Below are positions 1 to 6,631 of a stretch of 6,631 bases of DNA, in pieces. This stretch comes from Eubacteriales bacterium (GTDB taxonomy: Bacteria; Bacillota_A; Clostridia; Lachnospirales; Lachnospiraceae). Position 1 is the first letter of the stretch. Each line of letters begins with the position of its first letter. The stretch is from NCBI GenBank assembly GCA_030527765.1, contig JAUNAE010000213.1, forward strand, positions 1 through 6,631, given 5' to 3'. The notes beneath the pieces are model-generated. The model searched no databases. It saw only the letters and a program-made list of their open reading frames with translations, and was not told where the DNA came from. The translations under genes were made by a program, and so were the position numbers.

Positions 1-74
1 ACTATTTTGAAAGAAATGTAAGTCGTAAGGATTGCATCTCGATTTACAATTCACGTTATTTTATTTAGGGGTCT

Positions 75-83
75 TGCTATAAT
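75..83 (+). promoter_or_regulatory. Extended -10 promoter for the three-gene operon
   Basis: A perfect TATAAT hexamer at 78-83 is preceded by TG at 75-76 with one intervening base, which is the extended -10 form used by the housekeeping sigma factor. At the expected 16-18 bp upstream there is only a weak -35 (TTATTT at 56-61 or GTTATT at 55-60), as is usual when the TG extension is present. Transcription would start near position 90, giving a leader of about 60 nt before the symporter start at 151. It is the only good promoter I see before the first gene, and none is obvious between the genes. The weak -35 leaves room for an activator. Confidence 0.7.
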
Positions 84-94
84 GAAAATATAAA

Positions 95-102
95 ATCCGG
101 AT
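95..102. promoter_or_regulatory. Possible operator: palindrome ATCCGGAT next to the start site
   Basis: ATCCGGAT is a perfect 8-bp palindrome with a central CG, about 5 to 12 nt downstream of the predicted transcription start. That is a position where a LacI-type or similar repressor could block initiation. The symmetry does not extend beyond the 8 bases and it does not match a full catabolite-response (cre) consensus, so it may be chance. The window encodes no regulator to pair with it. Confidence 0.2.
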
Positions 103-139
103 ACGAAATAACTGATATAGGAATTATGCTTAATTACAT

Positions 140-144
140 GGAGG
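140..144 (+). promoter_or_regulatory. Shine-Dalgarno site that sets the symporter start
   Basis: GGAGG lies at 140-144. It touches the ATG at 145, leaving no spacer, but sits 6 nt before the in-frame ATG at 151. Normal spacing therefore favours 151 as the real start and makes the ATG at 145 an unlikely initiation codon. Confidence 0.8.
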
Positions 145-150
145 ATGAAC

Positions 151-1557
151 ATGAAAATATTTACGAATTCAAACGAGAGTAATACATCGCTTGGTGTAGC
201 TGAGAGACTTTCTTATGCAAGTGGAAACTTTGGATCAGGACTGATGGCAACAATTTTAAGTGCCTTCCTGTTATTTTTCTATACAAACTATATGCACTTA
301 AGCGGTGGCATCGTCGGTATTATCTTTATGATCGTAAGAGTATCTGACGGATTTACAGATCTGATCATGGGTAATATGGTTGACCGAACAAAATCGAAGC
401 ACGGAAAAGCAAGAGTATGGATTTTAAGGATGTGTATCCCATATGCTTTGATCAATATTTTTGCATTTACAGTGCCTTCCTTTGCACCGGATGCAATCAA
501 GTATATCTATGTATTTGCAACTTACCTTCTGGCAAGTGCAGTAATTTCAACAGCAATGGCGGTTCCATATATTACGATGGCTGCTCTTTTAACAGATAAT
601 CCATATGAAAGAGGAATTCTTGGAGTGTTCTCGATGTTCTCTGGAACATTTTCAGGAATGGTAGTCAGTGCAACAGCATTAAAACTTGTAAATGTATTTG
701 GAGATAATCAGATGGCCTGGATCATTACTGTTGCAATTTACGCAATAACAGGAATTCTCTTCGAATTACTTTGCTTCTTTGGAACAAAGGAACGAGTACT
801 GGTAGGAAATCATGTGGTAGAGAGTACGTTAGAAACAGCAAAAAAAGACGGAGATGTGAAGGAATCCGTAAAAGCCCTTCTAAAAAACAAGTACTGGCTG
901 ATGTTTATCGTTATGAGCTTTGGTCTTTGGATGATCATTGGACTTCAGAGTACAGCAACTATCTATTATTGTGAAGATATTTTAAGTAACCGTGATGCTT
1001 ATTCGGTACTTGCAAACGCAGGAAATGTGGCAATGCTAATATTCCTTATGCTTTCGTCCTTCTTTATGGGGAAATTTGGCAAGGTTATTACTTTCCGCAT
1101 TGGAATGGTATGTGCATTGGTTGGAACCGGAGTGATGATGTTATTCCCAACAAATATGACGGTTCTGATTGCTGGCATCGTAATCAGATCCGCAGGTTCA
1201 GGCCTTGCCGGAGCATGTATGACAGGTATTCTTGCAGATACACTTGATTTTGGTGAGTGGAAAACAGGAATCAGTGCAGTAGGTCTTGGAATGGCAGCAT
1301 ATTCAGCTTGCCAGAAACTTGGATCGGGAATCTCTGCAGCAATCTGGGGATTACTTCTTCAGATTGGCCACTATGATGGTGGTGCCGAAGTACAATCAGC
1401 CGCAGCACTGAATATGATCAAAACCGGATATTTTTATATTCCATTTGCGGTAGCCGCAGTAGCGTTCATTATGATCATGCAGTTTGATCTGGATAAAAAG
1501 CATGATCAGATTCATGCAGACTTGGAAATTAGAAGAGGAAACAGTTCTTTGAATTAA
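151..1557 (+). CDS. GPH-family (MelB-like) sugar:cation symporter
   Basis: A 468-residue integral membrane protein of the glycoside-pentoside-hexuronide:cation symporter family (major facilitator superfamily). It probably brings a sugar or glycoside into the cell with Na+ or H+. The length is normal for the family and the hydrophobic segments suggest about 12 membrane helices with a charged central loop near residues 211-247. Helix 2 and the following loop carry the family signature: D66 and D70 line up with the cation-site Asp55 and Asp59 of E. coli MelB, followed by DRTKSKHGKARVW (78-90). The second-half hallmark DTLDFGEWKTG is at 363-373, and K389 lines up with MelB Lys377. By the same alignment from memory, the galactoside-binding MelB Asp19 and Asp124 are replaced by G30 and A137, so the substrate is unlikely to be melibiose. 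It is the first gene of the operon, 35 nt before the GH3 gene, which suggests it imports that enzyme's substrate. The family is secure; the substrate is unknown. Confidence 0.93.
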   Translation: MKIFTNSNESNTSLGVAERLSYASGNFGSGLMATILSAFLLFFYTNYMHLSGGIVGIIFMIVRVSDGFTDLIMGNMVDRTKSKHGKARVWILRMCIPYALINIFAFTVPSFAPDAIKYIYVFATYLLASAVISTAMAVPYITMAALLTDNPYERGILGVFSMFSGTFSGMVVSATALKLVNVFGDNQMAWIITVAIYAITGILFELLCFFGTKERVLVGNHVVESTLETAKKDGDVKESVKALLKNKYWLMFIVMSFGLWMIIGLQSTATIYYCEDILSNRDAYSVLANAGNVAMLIFLMLSSFFMGKFGKVITFRIGMVCALVGTGVMMLFPTNMTVLIAGIVIRSAGSGLAGACMTGILADTLDFGEWKTGISAVGLGMAAYSACQKLGSGISAAIWGLLLQIGHYDGGAEVQSAAALNMIKTGYFYIPFAVAAVAFIMIMQFDLDKKHDQIHADLEIRRGNSSLN

Positions 1558-1592
1558 AATAAAACTAATAGACGGTCAAGAAGGTAAATAAT

Positions 1593-3821
1593 ATGAGTGA
1601 TATGACAATATTAGAAAAATGTGAATACCTGGCACAACAGAATGGTACAGTCGGGAAAAATGATAGATTAGAGATGACAGGAATCACACCCCTTGATAAT
1701 CCAAGAGGTGGAGACGACTACTATAGACTTCCGTTAGAGGCGCAAAGTCAGGATTATCATCCGGTTTGTTTTCCTTCTATGACAAACCTTGGTATGACCT
1801 GGAACAGAGCAGCGGCAGAAGAAACTGCATCCTATATGGGTAAAGAATGCAAAGGAAGAACGGATATCGTCAGATGGATGTTTCGCCCGGGAATGAATAT
1901 TAAGAGATCACCTCTGTGTGGAAGAAACTTTGAATATGCTTCAGAAGATCCGATTCTGACAGGACAGATTGCAGGACATTATATAAAAGGACTTCAGAGT
2001 GAAGGAATTGCAGCTTGTGCAAAGCATTATGCGGTCAATCATCAGGAATATCAGAGAATGACGACGAATTCAGTTGTCAGTGAACGCGCATTAAAAGAAG
2101 TATATTTGAAGGTTTTTGAGGAAGCATTTACCATTGAAAAGCCATGGACTTTGATGACTTCTTACAACAAAGTCAACGGCAGCTATGTGAATTCCAGTTC
2201 GATGCTCATGAATTACTTAAGAAATGATTTGAAGTACGATGGTGTGGTAGTCAGCGACTGGGCTGCCATCCATAGAGACAAGACCCAGGCACATGCGACA
2301 GGAATGGATGTAGAGACACTTGCATCGGATTGCCATTCAAAAGATTTGGAACGTGCAGTGCTGGAGCAGAAAGTAGATGAAGCTTGTCTAGATCGTTCAG
2401 TGGAAAGGGTACAGGCTTTGGTGGAGCTTTGTGAGAATACAAAGTATGAAGAAATCGATATGGAACTCCTCCATGTAAAGAGTATAGACCTTGCAGCGGA
2501 TTCCATTGCACTGTTAAAGAATCAAAATCAGACTCTTCCATATCAGAGTGAACAGAAGATACTGGTTGCAGGTCAGCTTGCAGCAAGTCCGTTGATTATG
2601 GGATATGGATCCGGCGGTATGAATGGATATTGGGTTGAATCTCCTCTAGAATGTATGAAAAAAAGTGCCGGAAAAAATATTACATTTGCGAAGGGGTATG
2701 AGCAAACCGAGACGATTCCATACCTTTATAATGAGAATCCACAGTTCGTGGAGGAGGCTGTGACAGCTGCTTCAGATGTGGATCAGATTGTCGTATTTGC
2801 CGGGTACTTCTACGGACATGAGACCGAAGGACGCGACAGACAGGAACTGACACTTCCAAAGTCTCAGGAAAATCTCATCCGGGCTTTGATTGAGACGAAA
2901 ACTCCGGTAACATTGGTGATTTCTGCAGGGTCTGCAGTGGATATCAGCGAATTTGAAAAGGAGCTCTCAGCTGTAATCTATGCAGGATATGCTGGAGAAG
3001 GATTTGGAAAAGCGATTACAGACATCTTATTTGGCATGAGAGAGCCTGGCGGACGACTTGCAGAAACATTTCCAAAGAAATTAGAAGACACTCCTGCATA
3101 CCTCAGCTTTACCATGGAGGATGAGGAAAATCCAAATGTGTATTACGGAGAGGATATCTTTGTTGGATATCGTTATTATGAGAAGAAAAAGATGGAAGTT
3201 CTCTATCCATTCGGTCATGGATTGAGCTACACAGACTTTGCATATGAGTTAAAAGAGAGTAAGCTGGAAGATAGCAAGATTATTCTTAAAGTTGGAGTGA
3301 AAAATACAGGGAACAGAGCAGGAAGCGCCGTAATTCAGTGTTATACAGGTAAATCAGATTCTAAGATGAAACGACCCGTGAAGGAGTTAAAGACCTTCGA
3401 GAAAGTGACTCTGGAAGCCGGAGAAGTGATGATTGTGGCTCTTGAAATTTCGCTAGATAAACTGAAAGTATTCAGTGAGTCTCAGTCAGGATGGATTTTG
3501 GAAAGTGGATGTTATCAGATTTATCTAGGTACTTCTCTGACAGAGATTTTTGCTGAGACTGAGGTGGTAGTGGAATCGACGGATCGTGCAAGAGTATATG
3601 ATCGTATGACACCGCTGGTAGACTTTATTCACAATGAAGCTTTTATGGCATTGATGGCGAAGGCAGCACCGGAAGCAGTGGGACTACTAGATCAGAGAAT
3701 GAATCCACACCTTCCATTGTTGTGGGCACTTCCGATTGAGAGATTTAGGGAGCCATTAGATGGACAGCAGATATTTACAAATGAGATGATCGATCAGATT
3801 ATTGCATTCTGCAATCAGTAA
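1593..3821 (+). CDS. Glycoside hydrolase family 3 enzyme (beta-glucosidase type), cytoplasmic
   Basis: A 742-residue GH3 protein expected to release a terminal beta-linked sugar (glucose, or possibly xylose or arabinose) by a retaining mechanism. Domain order is a TIM barrel (about 1-290), an alpha/beta sandwich (about 300-495), a fibronectin-III-like domain (about 560-655, preceded by PFGHGLSYTDF at 539-549) and an extra C-terminal segment (about 660-742). Visible active-site motifs are CGRNFEY (109-115), KHYAVNHQE (144-152), the nucleophile D222 in VVSDW and the likely acid/base E412 in ETEGRDR (410-416). The usual N-terminal DGPxG motif appears as DNPRGG (35-40), keeping the Asp. There is no signal peptide or membrane anchor, so it should act inside the cell on imported substrate. 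The start at ATG 1593 is supported by AAGAAGGT at 1578-1585, 7 nt upstream. It lies 35 nt after the symporter and 10 nt before the next gene. Family certain, substrate not determined; family members also include xylosidases and arabinofuranosidases. Confidence 0.95.
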   Translation: MSDMTILEKCEYLAQQNGTVGKNDRLEMTGITPLDNPRGGDDYYRLPLEAQSQDYHPVCFPSMTNLGMTWNRAAAEETASYMGKECKGRTDIVRWMFRPGMNIKRSPLCGRNFEYASEDPILTGQIAGHYIKGLQSEGIAACAKHYAVNHQEYQRMTTNSVVSERALKEVYLKVFEEAFTIEKPWTLMTSYNKVNGSYVNSSSMLMNYLRNDLKYDGVVVSDWAAIHRDKTQAHATGMDVETLASDCHSKDLERAVLEQKVDEACLDRSVERVQALVELCENTKYEEIDMELLHVKSIDLAADSIALLKNQNQTLPYQSEQKILVAGQLAASPLIMGYGSGGMNGYWVESPLECMKKSAGKNITFAKGYEQTETIPYLYNENPQFVEEAVTAASDVDQIVVFAGYFYGHETEGRDRQELTLPKSQENLIRALIETKTPVTLVISAGSAVDISEFEKELSAVIYAGYAGEGFGKAITDILFGMREPGGRLAETFPKKLEDTPAYLSFTMEDEENPNVYYGEDIFVGYRYYEKKKMEVLYPFGHGLSYTDFAYELKESKLEDSKIILKVGVKNTGNRAGSAVIQCYTGKSDSKMKRPVKELKTFEKVTLEAGEVMIVALEISLDKLKVFSESQSGWILESGCYQIYLGTSLTEIFAETEVVVESTDRARVYDRMTPLVDFIHNEAFMALMAKAAPEAVGLLDQRMNPHLPLLWALPIERFREPLDGQQIFTNEMIDQIIAFCNQ

Positions 3822-3825
3822 GGAG
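3819..3825 (+). promoter_or_regulatory. Shine-Dalgarno site overlapping the GH3 stop and setting the third gene's start
   Basis: TAAGGAG at 3819-3825 contains the stop codon of the GH3 gene (TAA, 3819-3821) and is followed 6 nt later by ATG at 3832. The frame is open further upstream to a TTG at 3802, but that codon lies inside the GH3 gene and would place the Shine-Dalgarno site within the coding region. The start is therefore ATG 3832, and the overlap of stop codon and ribosome site suggests coupled translation. Confidence 0.8.
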
Positions 3826-3831
3826 AATCGT

Positions 3832-6504
3832 ATGGAGATCAGTAAGATTTTAAAAGGAGAGTTTGACAACCACATTCTTCCCTTCCTATGGATTCATGGA
3901 GAATCGGAAGAAGTATACAGAACAAATATCCAGGCAATCTACAATGCCAATATTAGAGCATTCTGTGTGGAGGCCAGACCTCACAAAGAATTCTGTCAGG
4001 ATGGATGGTGGAGCGATCTTGCCATTATCCTGGACGAAGCAAAGAAGCTAGGAATGAAAGTCTGGATCTTAGATGACAAACATTTTCCAACTGGATATGC
4101 AGCTGGTGCGGTAGAGACTGCCCCTGCAAGACTTCGAAGACAGAGTGTTCTGATGAAGCAGGTTAAAGTAAAATCAGGTAAAGTGAGGATTAATCTGAAG
4201 AGCCAGATGCGCAGGAAAATCTCTTTTGAACAGACACTGACTGATGTACTAAATAAAAATGGTGGGAAGAATAACCGATTCTCAGATAATCGAGTAATCA
4301 GTGTGACTGCAATCAACAAAAAGACAAGGGAATATCTGGACATATCGAATGCTATATCAGGGGATAAGCTTTGCTGGACAGTTCAGGAAGGTGAGTGGAC
4401 CATTAATATCTGTTATCTGTCCAGGAATTGTGGTTCCCACAGATCCTATATGAATATGATGGATATGGAATCCTGTCAGTTACTGATCTCGGAAGTGTAT
4501 GAGAAGCATTTTGAACATTTTGGCGATATGTTTGGAGATGTGATTGCAGGATTTTTCTCCGATGAGCCTGAGCTTGGTAATGGATTTGCTTATCATATGC
4601 ACAACTTCTTAGGAACCAGTCAGGATCTCCCATGGAGTGCAGAACTGGAGAAGAGATTATATCAGCTTTGGGGGGAAGATTTTGAAAAAAATCTCCCACT
4701 GTTGTGGCTAAATAAATATGGTGAGAATGAGACTGCAAAAGTACGCTATGAGTATATGGATCAGGTTTCAACCCTTGTAGAAGAGTGCTTCTCTAAGCAG
4801 GTCGGTATGTGGTGCAGAAATCATGGAGTAGAATATATCGGTCATATCATCGAAGATAATAATCAGCATGCAAGAACAGGAACAAGCCTCGGGCATTACT
4901 TTAGAGGTTTGAAATACCAATCTATGGCAGGAATTGATATTATCGGTAATTCACTTTATCCGCAGAGAGAAGTGTTAAACCGACATAATTTTATCTGGAA
5001 AAAAGAGCCTTCTGATGGAGAGTTCTACCACTTCGGATTGGCAAAGCTTGGCTCCTCACTGGGACAGTTGAATCCAGAGATGAAAGATCGAACCATGTGC
5101 GAACTGTTTGGTAACTATGGGTGGGAAGAAGGTGTACGATTAGAGAAGTTCCTGATCGATCACTGTCTGGTACGAGGAATCAATTATTTTGTCCCTCATG
5201 CGTTTGATTGTAAGGAATATCCGGATAAGGATTGCCCACCTCACTTTTATGCAGATGGAAACGATCCGTTGTATCGTCATTTTGGCGAATTGATGGGATA
5301 TACCAACAGAATCACTTCCCTTTTTGATGGGAAGCAGGTTCAGACTCCAGCTGCAATTCTCTATCATGGGGAGGCAGAGTGGTGTAATGTATATAGTGGC
5401 GAACGAGCTAACCCGGAAACTTCAGATGGAAAGGATGCCCTTCGCGAAGGTTATATGCTCATGCAGAAGCCTGCGAGAGTTCTTCAGGAGAACCAAATCG
5501 ACTTCCACTTTGTTCCGGCGGATGCATTTTCTGACAGAGAATTCTATCAGACGAAGATTACAGATCAGCTGATTATCAATGGAAAAGCCCACAAAATGCT
5601 AATCGTGCCATATGCAAGATTTATCACAAAAGCAACTGCAGAAGCAATTGTAGAATTCAAATCACAGGGCGGAAAGGTTGTATTCATAGAGGGATATCCG
5701 ATTGGACTCTGTGAAGGAGGACAATTACCGCAGGAAATCAAAAACTGTGATATGGTAAGGCTAGATGATCTGAAGCAATACATGCAGTCACAGCAGATTG
5801 CAGAAATCAGACTGGATCCTGCAGCTGTCAGAATGCGTGCAATGTACATGAAGTCATCAGATGGAGAAGGTTTGGAAGCGGTGATGCTTGTGAATGAGGA
5901 TGACAGCTTTTATAACGGCGCTATAGATCTTCCGTGGGAAGAAGATATCGTTTTATACGATCCTTGGAATAACAAGTTGATTGCAGCTAAGATCCAGGAA
6001 AACAAAGTAAAAATCTGTCTGAAACCATCTGAGAGTACCATTCTTCTTCATGGTGCAGCTTATATAGAAACTGATGTAGAGGAACTTGAAAATGAAGAGG
6101 CAGAATCTGAAAAAGAAGAAAGAGAACTCCTTCATAACTTCCAGGTGTCCATCTGCAGAAGTATTGATTATCCGAAGTTCGAGCCTGTAACAAAATTGAA
6201 TCCGAAGTTCAGTGGATTCCTTCGATACGAGAATCAGTTTACATATAATGGAGAGAATCAGGTAAAACTTACCATTACAGATGCTAATGAAGGTGTGGAA
6301 GTCTTTGTAAATGGAAGCAGCACAGGAATTCAGATTCTTCCACCTATGGAATATGATATTACCAGCTTATGTGTGGAAGGAAGCAATCAAATCTGTATTG
6401 AAGTTGCTACCACATTAGAACGAGAAAATTCAAAGAATGTAAAAGATGCAGTACCTGTAGGAATTACAGGAGACGTCATCCTTTCAAAGTTCACAAAAAT
6501 ATAA
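3832..6504 (+). CDS. Putative GH106-like (alpha-L-rhamnosidase-related) glycoside hydrolase
   Basis: An 890-residue protein that I recognise as a member of a large, mostly uncharacterised family related to GH106 rhamnosidases; its substrate is not known. The N-terminal half looks like a TIM barrel: WIHGE (20-24), VEARPH (46-51), WILDDKHFPTG (78-88), FFSDEPE (241-247), GHIIEDNNQHAR (337-348) with GHYFR at 354-358, and ELFGNYGW (424-431). Candidate catalytic or metal-binding acids are D244, E245, E341 and E424. Residues about 505-640 resemble the amidotransferase-like trimerisation domain seen beside such barrels (IVPYARFITKATAEAI at 591-606, GGKVVFIEGYP at 613-623). A highly acidic linker (about 746-766) leads to a C-terminal beta-sandwich (about 768-890) of the sugar-binding type found in GH2 proteins (VEVFVNGSSTGI at 822-833, PMEYDITSL at 838-846). 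There is no signal peptide, so it is probably cytoplasmic. It starts 10 nt after the GH3 gene and is the last gene of the operon. Hydrolase assignment is likely; alpha-L-rhamnosidase activity is only a guess. Confidence 0.8.
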   Translation: MEISKILKGEFDNHILPFLWIHGESEEVYRTNIQAIYNANIRAFCVEARPHKEFCQDGWWSDLAIILDEAKKLGMKVWILDDKHFPTGYAAGAVETAPARLRRQSVLMKQVKVKSGKVRINLKSQMRRKISFEQTLTDVLNKNGGKNNRFSDNRVISVTAINKKTREYLDISNAISGDKLCWTVQEGEWTINICYLSRNCGSHRSYMNMMDMESCQLLISEVYEKHFEHFGDMFGDVIAGFFSDEPELGNGFAYHMHNFLGTSQDLPWSAELEKRLYQLWGEDFEKNLPLLWLNKYGENETAKVRYEYMDQVSTLVEECFSKQVGMWCRNHGVEYIGHIIEDNNQHARTGTSLGHYFRGLKYQSMAGIDIIGNSLYPQREVLNRHNFIWKKEPSDGEFYHFGLAKLGSSLGQLNPEMKDRTMCELFGNYGWEEGVRLEKFLIDHCLVRGINYFVPHAFDCKEYPDKDCPPHFYADGNDPLYRHFGELMGYTNRITSLFDGKQVQTPAAILYHGEAEWCNVYSGERANPETSDGKDALREGYMLMQKPARVLQENQIDFHFVPADAFSDREFYQTKITDQLIINGKAHKMLIVPYARFITKATAEAIVEFKSQGGKVVFIEGYPIGLCEGGQLPQEIKNCDMVRLDDLKQYMQSQQIAEIRLDPAAVRMRAMYMKSSDGEGLEAVMLVNEDDSFYNGAIDLPWEEDIVLYDPWNNKLIAAKIQENKVKICLKPSESTILLHGAAYIETDVEELENEEAESEKEERELLHNFQVSICRSIDYPKFEPVTKLNPKFSGFLRYENQFTYNGENQVKLTITDANEGVEVFVNGSSTGIQILPPMEYDITSLCVEGSNQICIEVATTLERENSKNVKDAVPVGITGDVILSKFTKI

Positions 6505-6537
6505 ACCATGTAAGTAAAAAATTCATATAACGTTAAG

Positions 6538-6571
6538 TAAGGTCGGTAAAATCTGTTAGATACCGACCTTA
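6538..6571 (+). terminator. Probable operon terminator hairpin
   Basis: TAAGGTCGGTA (6538-6548) and TACCGACCTTA (6561-6571) form a perfect 11-bp stem around a 12-nt loop, 33 nt after the last stop codon. Within the loop, TCT (6552-6554) can also pair with AGA (6558-6560). The right arm is followed by TATCATTTG, so there is no clean run of T residues and intrinsic termination would be weak. On the opposite strand the following sequence is also not a clean T tract. Position and stability still make the end of the operon the best reading; a regulatory or element-boundary hairpin is the alternative. Confidence 0.6.
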
Positions 6572-6585
6572 TATCATTTGGGTCA

Positions 6586-6621
6586 TCCAACTTAGTTGGG
6601 GTTTCTCCAAGTTAATTGGGG
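6586..6621. repeat. Two tandem copies of a palindrome-like 16-nt repeat
   Basis: TCCAACTTAGTTGGGG (6586-6601) and TCCAAGTTAATTGGGG (6606-6621) match at 14 of 16 positions and lie exactly 20 nt apart. Each is itself an inverted repeat: the first contains CCAACT and AGTTGG around a single T, and the second can form a 7-bp stem from TCTCCAA (6604-6610) and TTGGGGA (6616-6622). Phased repeats of this kind suggest binding sites for one protein. Multiple short repeats near an end are known from IS21-family insertion sequences, and the window edge here could be such an end. No transposase is visible, so the element type is not established. Confidence 0.6.
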
Positions 6622-6631
6622 ACGATCGTTA

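Noticed and set aside
43..55. TTTACA (43-48) and TTCACG (50-55) as -35 boxes for the TATAAT at 78-83
   Set aside because: The spacers would be 29 and 22 bp, too long for a normal sigma-A promoter.
3..68. Open + strand frame without a start codon, ending at TAG 66-68, possibly the tail of an upstream gene
   Set aside because: Only 21 codons are visible, they match no family end I recognise, and the frame runs right up to the promoter. Not enough to call a partial gene.
2213..2586. Two overlapping minus-strand open frames of 97 and 111 codons inside the GH3 gene
   Set aside because: They are antisense to conserved GH3 coding sequence, including the nucleophile region, have low-complexity Ser/His-rich translations and lack a convincing ribosome site.
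3802..3831. Upstream TTG start at 3802 for the third gene
   Set aside because: It overlaps the end of the GH3 gene, has no Shine-Dalgarno site of its own, and the strong TAAGGAG site at 3819-3825 is correctly spaced for ATG 3832.
4403..4771. Minus-strand open frame of 122 codons inside the third gene
   Set aside because: It is fully antisense to the region encoding the conserved SDEPE motif and its translation resembles no family; it is a shadow of the real gene.
6171..6210. 10-bp direct repeat TCCGAAGTTC at 6171-6180 and 6201-6210
   Set aside because: It lies within coding sequence, encodes two similar PKF tripeptides and occurs only twice; it is most likely chance or protein-level similarity.

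Overview
The window reads as a stretch of a low-to-moderate GC Firmicutes chromosome, most likely a gut Clostridia/Lachnospiraceae-type bacterium. This is inferred from the AT-leaning codon choice, the strong Gram-positive Shine-Dalgarno sites (GGAGG, TAAGGAG), the consensus TATAAT box and the type of carbohydrate genes present. No rRNA, tRNA, CRISPR array or complete mobile element is visible, so the taxonomic call is only an inference.

Layout: positions 1-150 are a non-coding leader with an extended -10 promoter (TG-C-TATAAT, 75-83) and a small palindrome just downstream. Three intact genes follow on the + strand, 35 and 10 nt apart with no terminator between them, so they look like one operon. 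They are a GPH-family (MelB-like) sugar:cation symporter (151-1557), a glycoside hydrolase family 3 enzyme (1593-3821) and a large GH106-like putative glycoside hydrolase (3832-6504). After the last stop codon come an 11-bp perfect hairpin (6538-6571), probably the end of the operon, and two copies of a 16-nt palindrome-like tandem repeat (6586-6621). These repeats are unrelated to the genes and may be the edge of another element.

The simplest reading is a small catabolic unit for a glycoside. The symporter imports an oligosaccharide or glycoside, and the two hydrolases, neither of which has a signal peptide, break it down in the cytoplasm. Nucleophile and acid/base candidates are present in the GH3 enzyme. 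The third protein belongs to a widespread but poorly characterised family resembling the alpha-L-rhamnosidases of GH106, so a substrate carrying rhamnose (or another deoxy sugar) linked to a beta-glucoside is possible but unproven. No regulator is encoded in the window.

Two starts differ from the longest open frame. The symporter is placed at 151 rather than 145, and the third gene at 3832 rather than 3802, in both cases from Shine-Dalgarno spacing. The main novelty candidates are the uncharacterised third enzyme, the C-terminal extension on the GH3 enzyme and the tandem repeat at the 3' edge.
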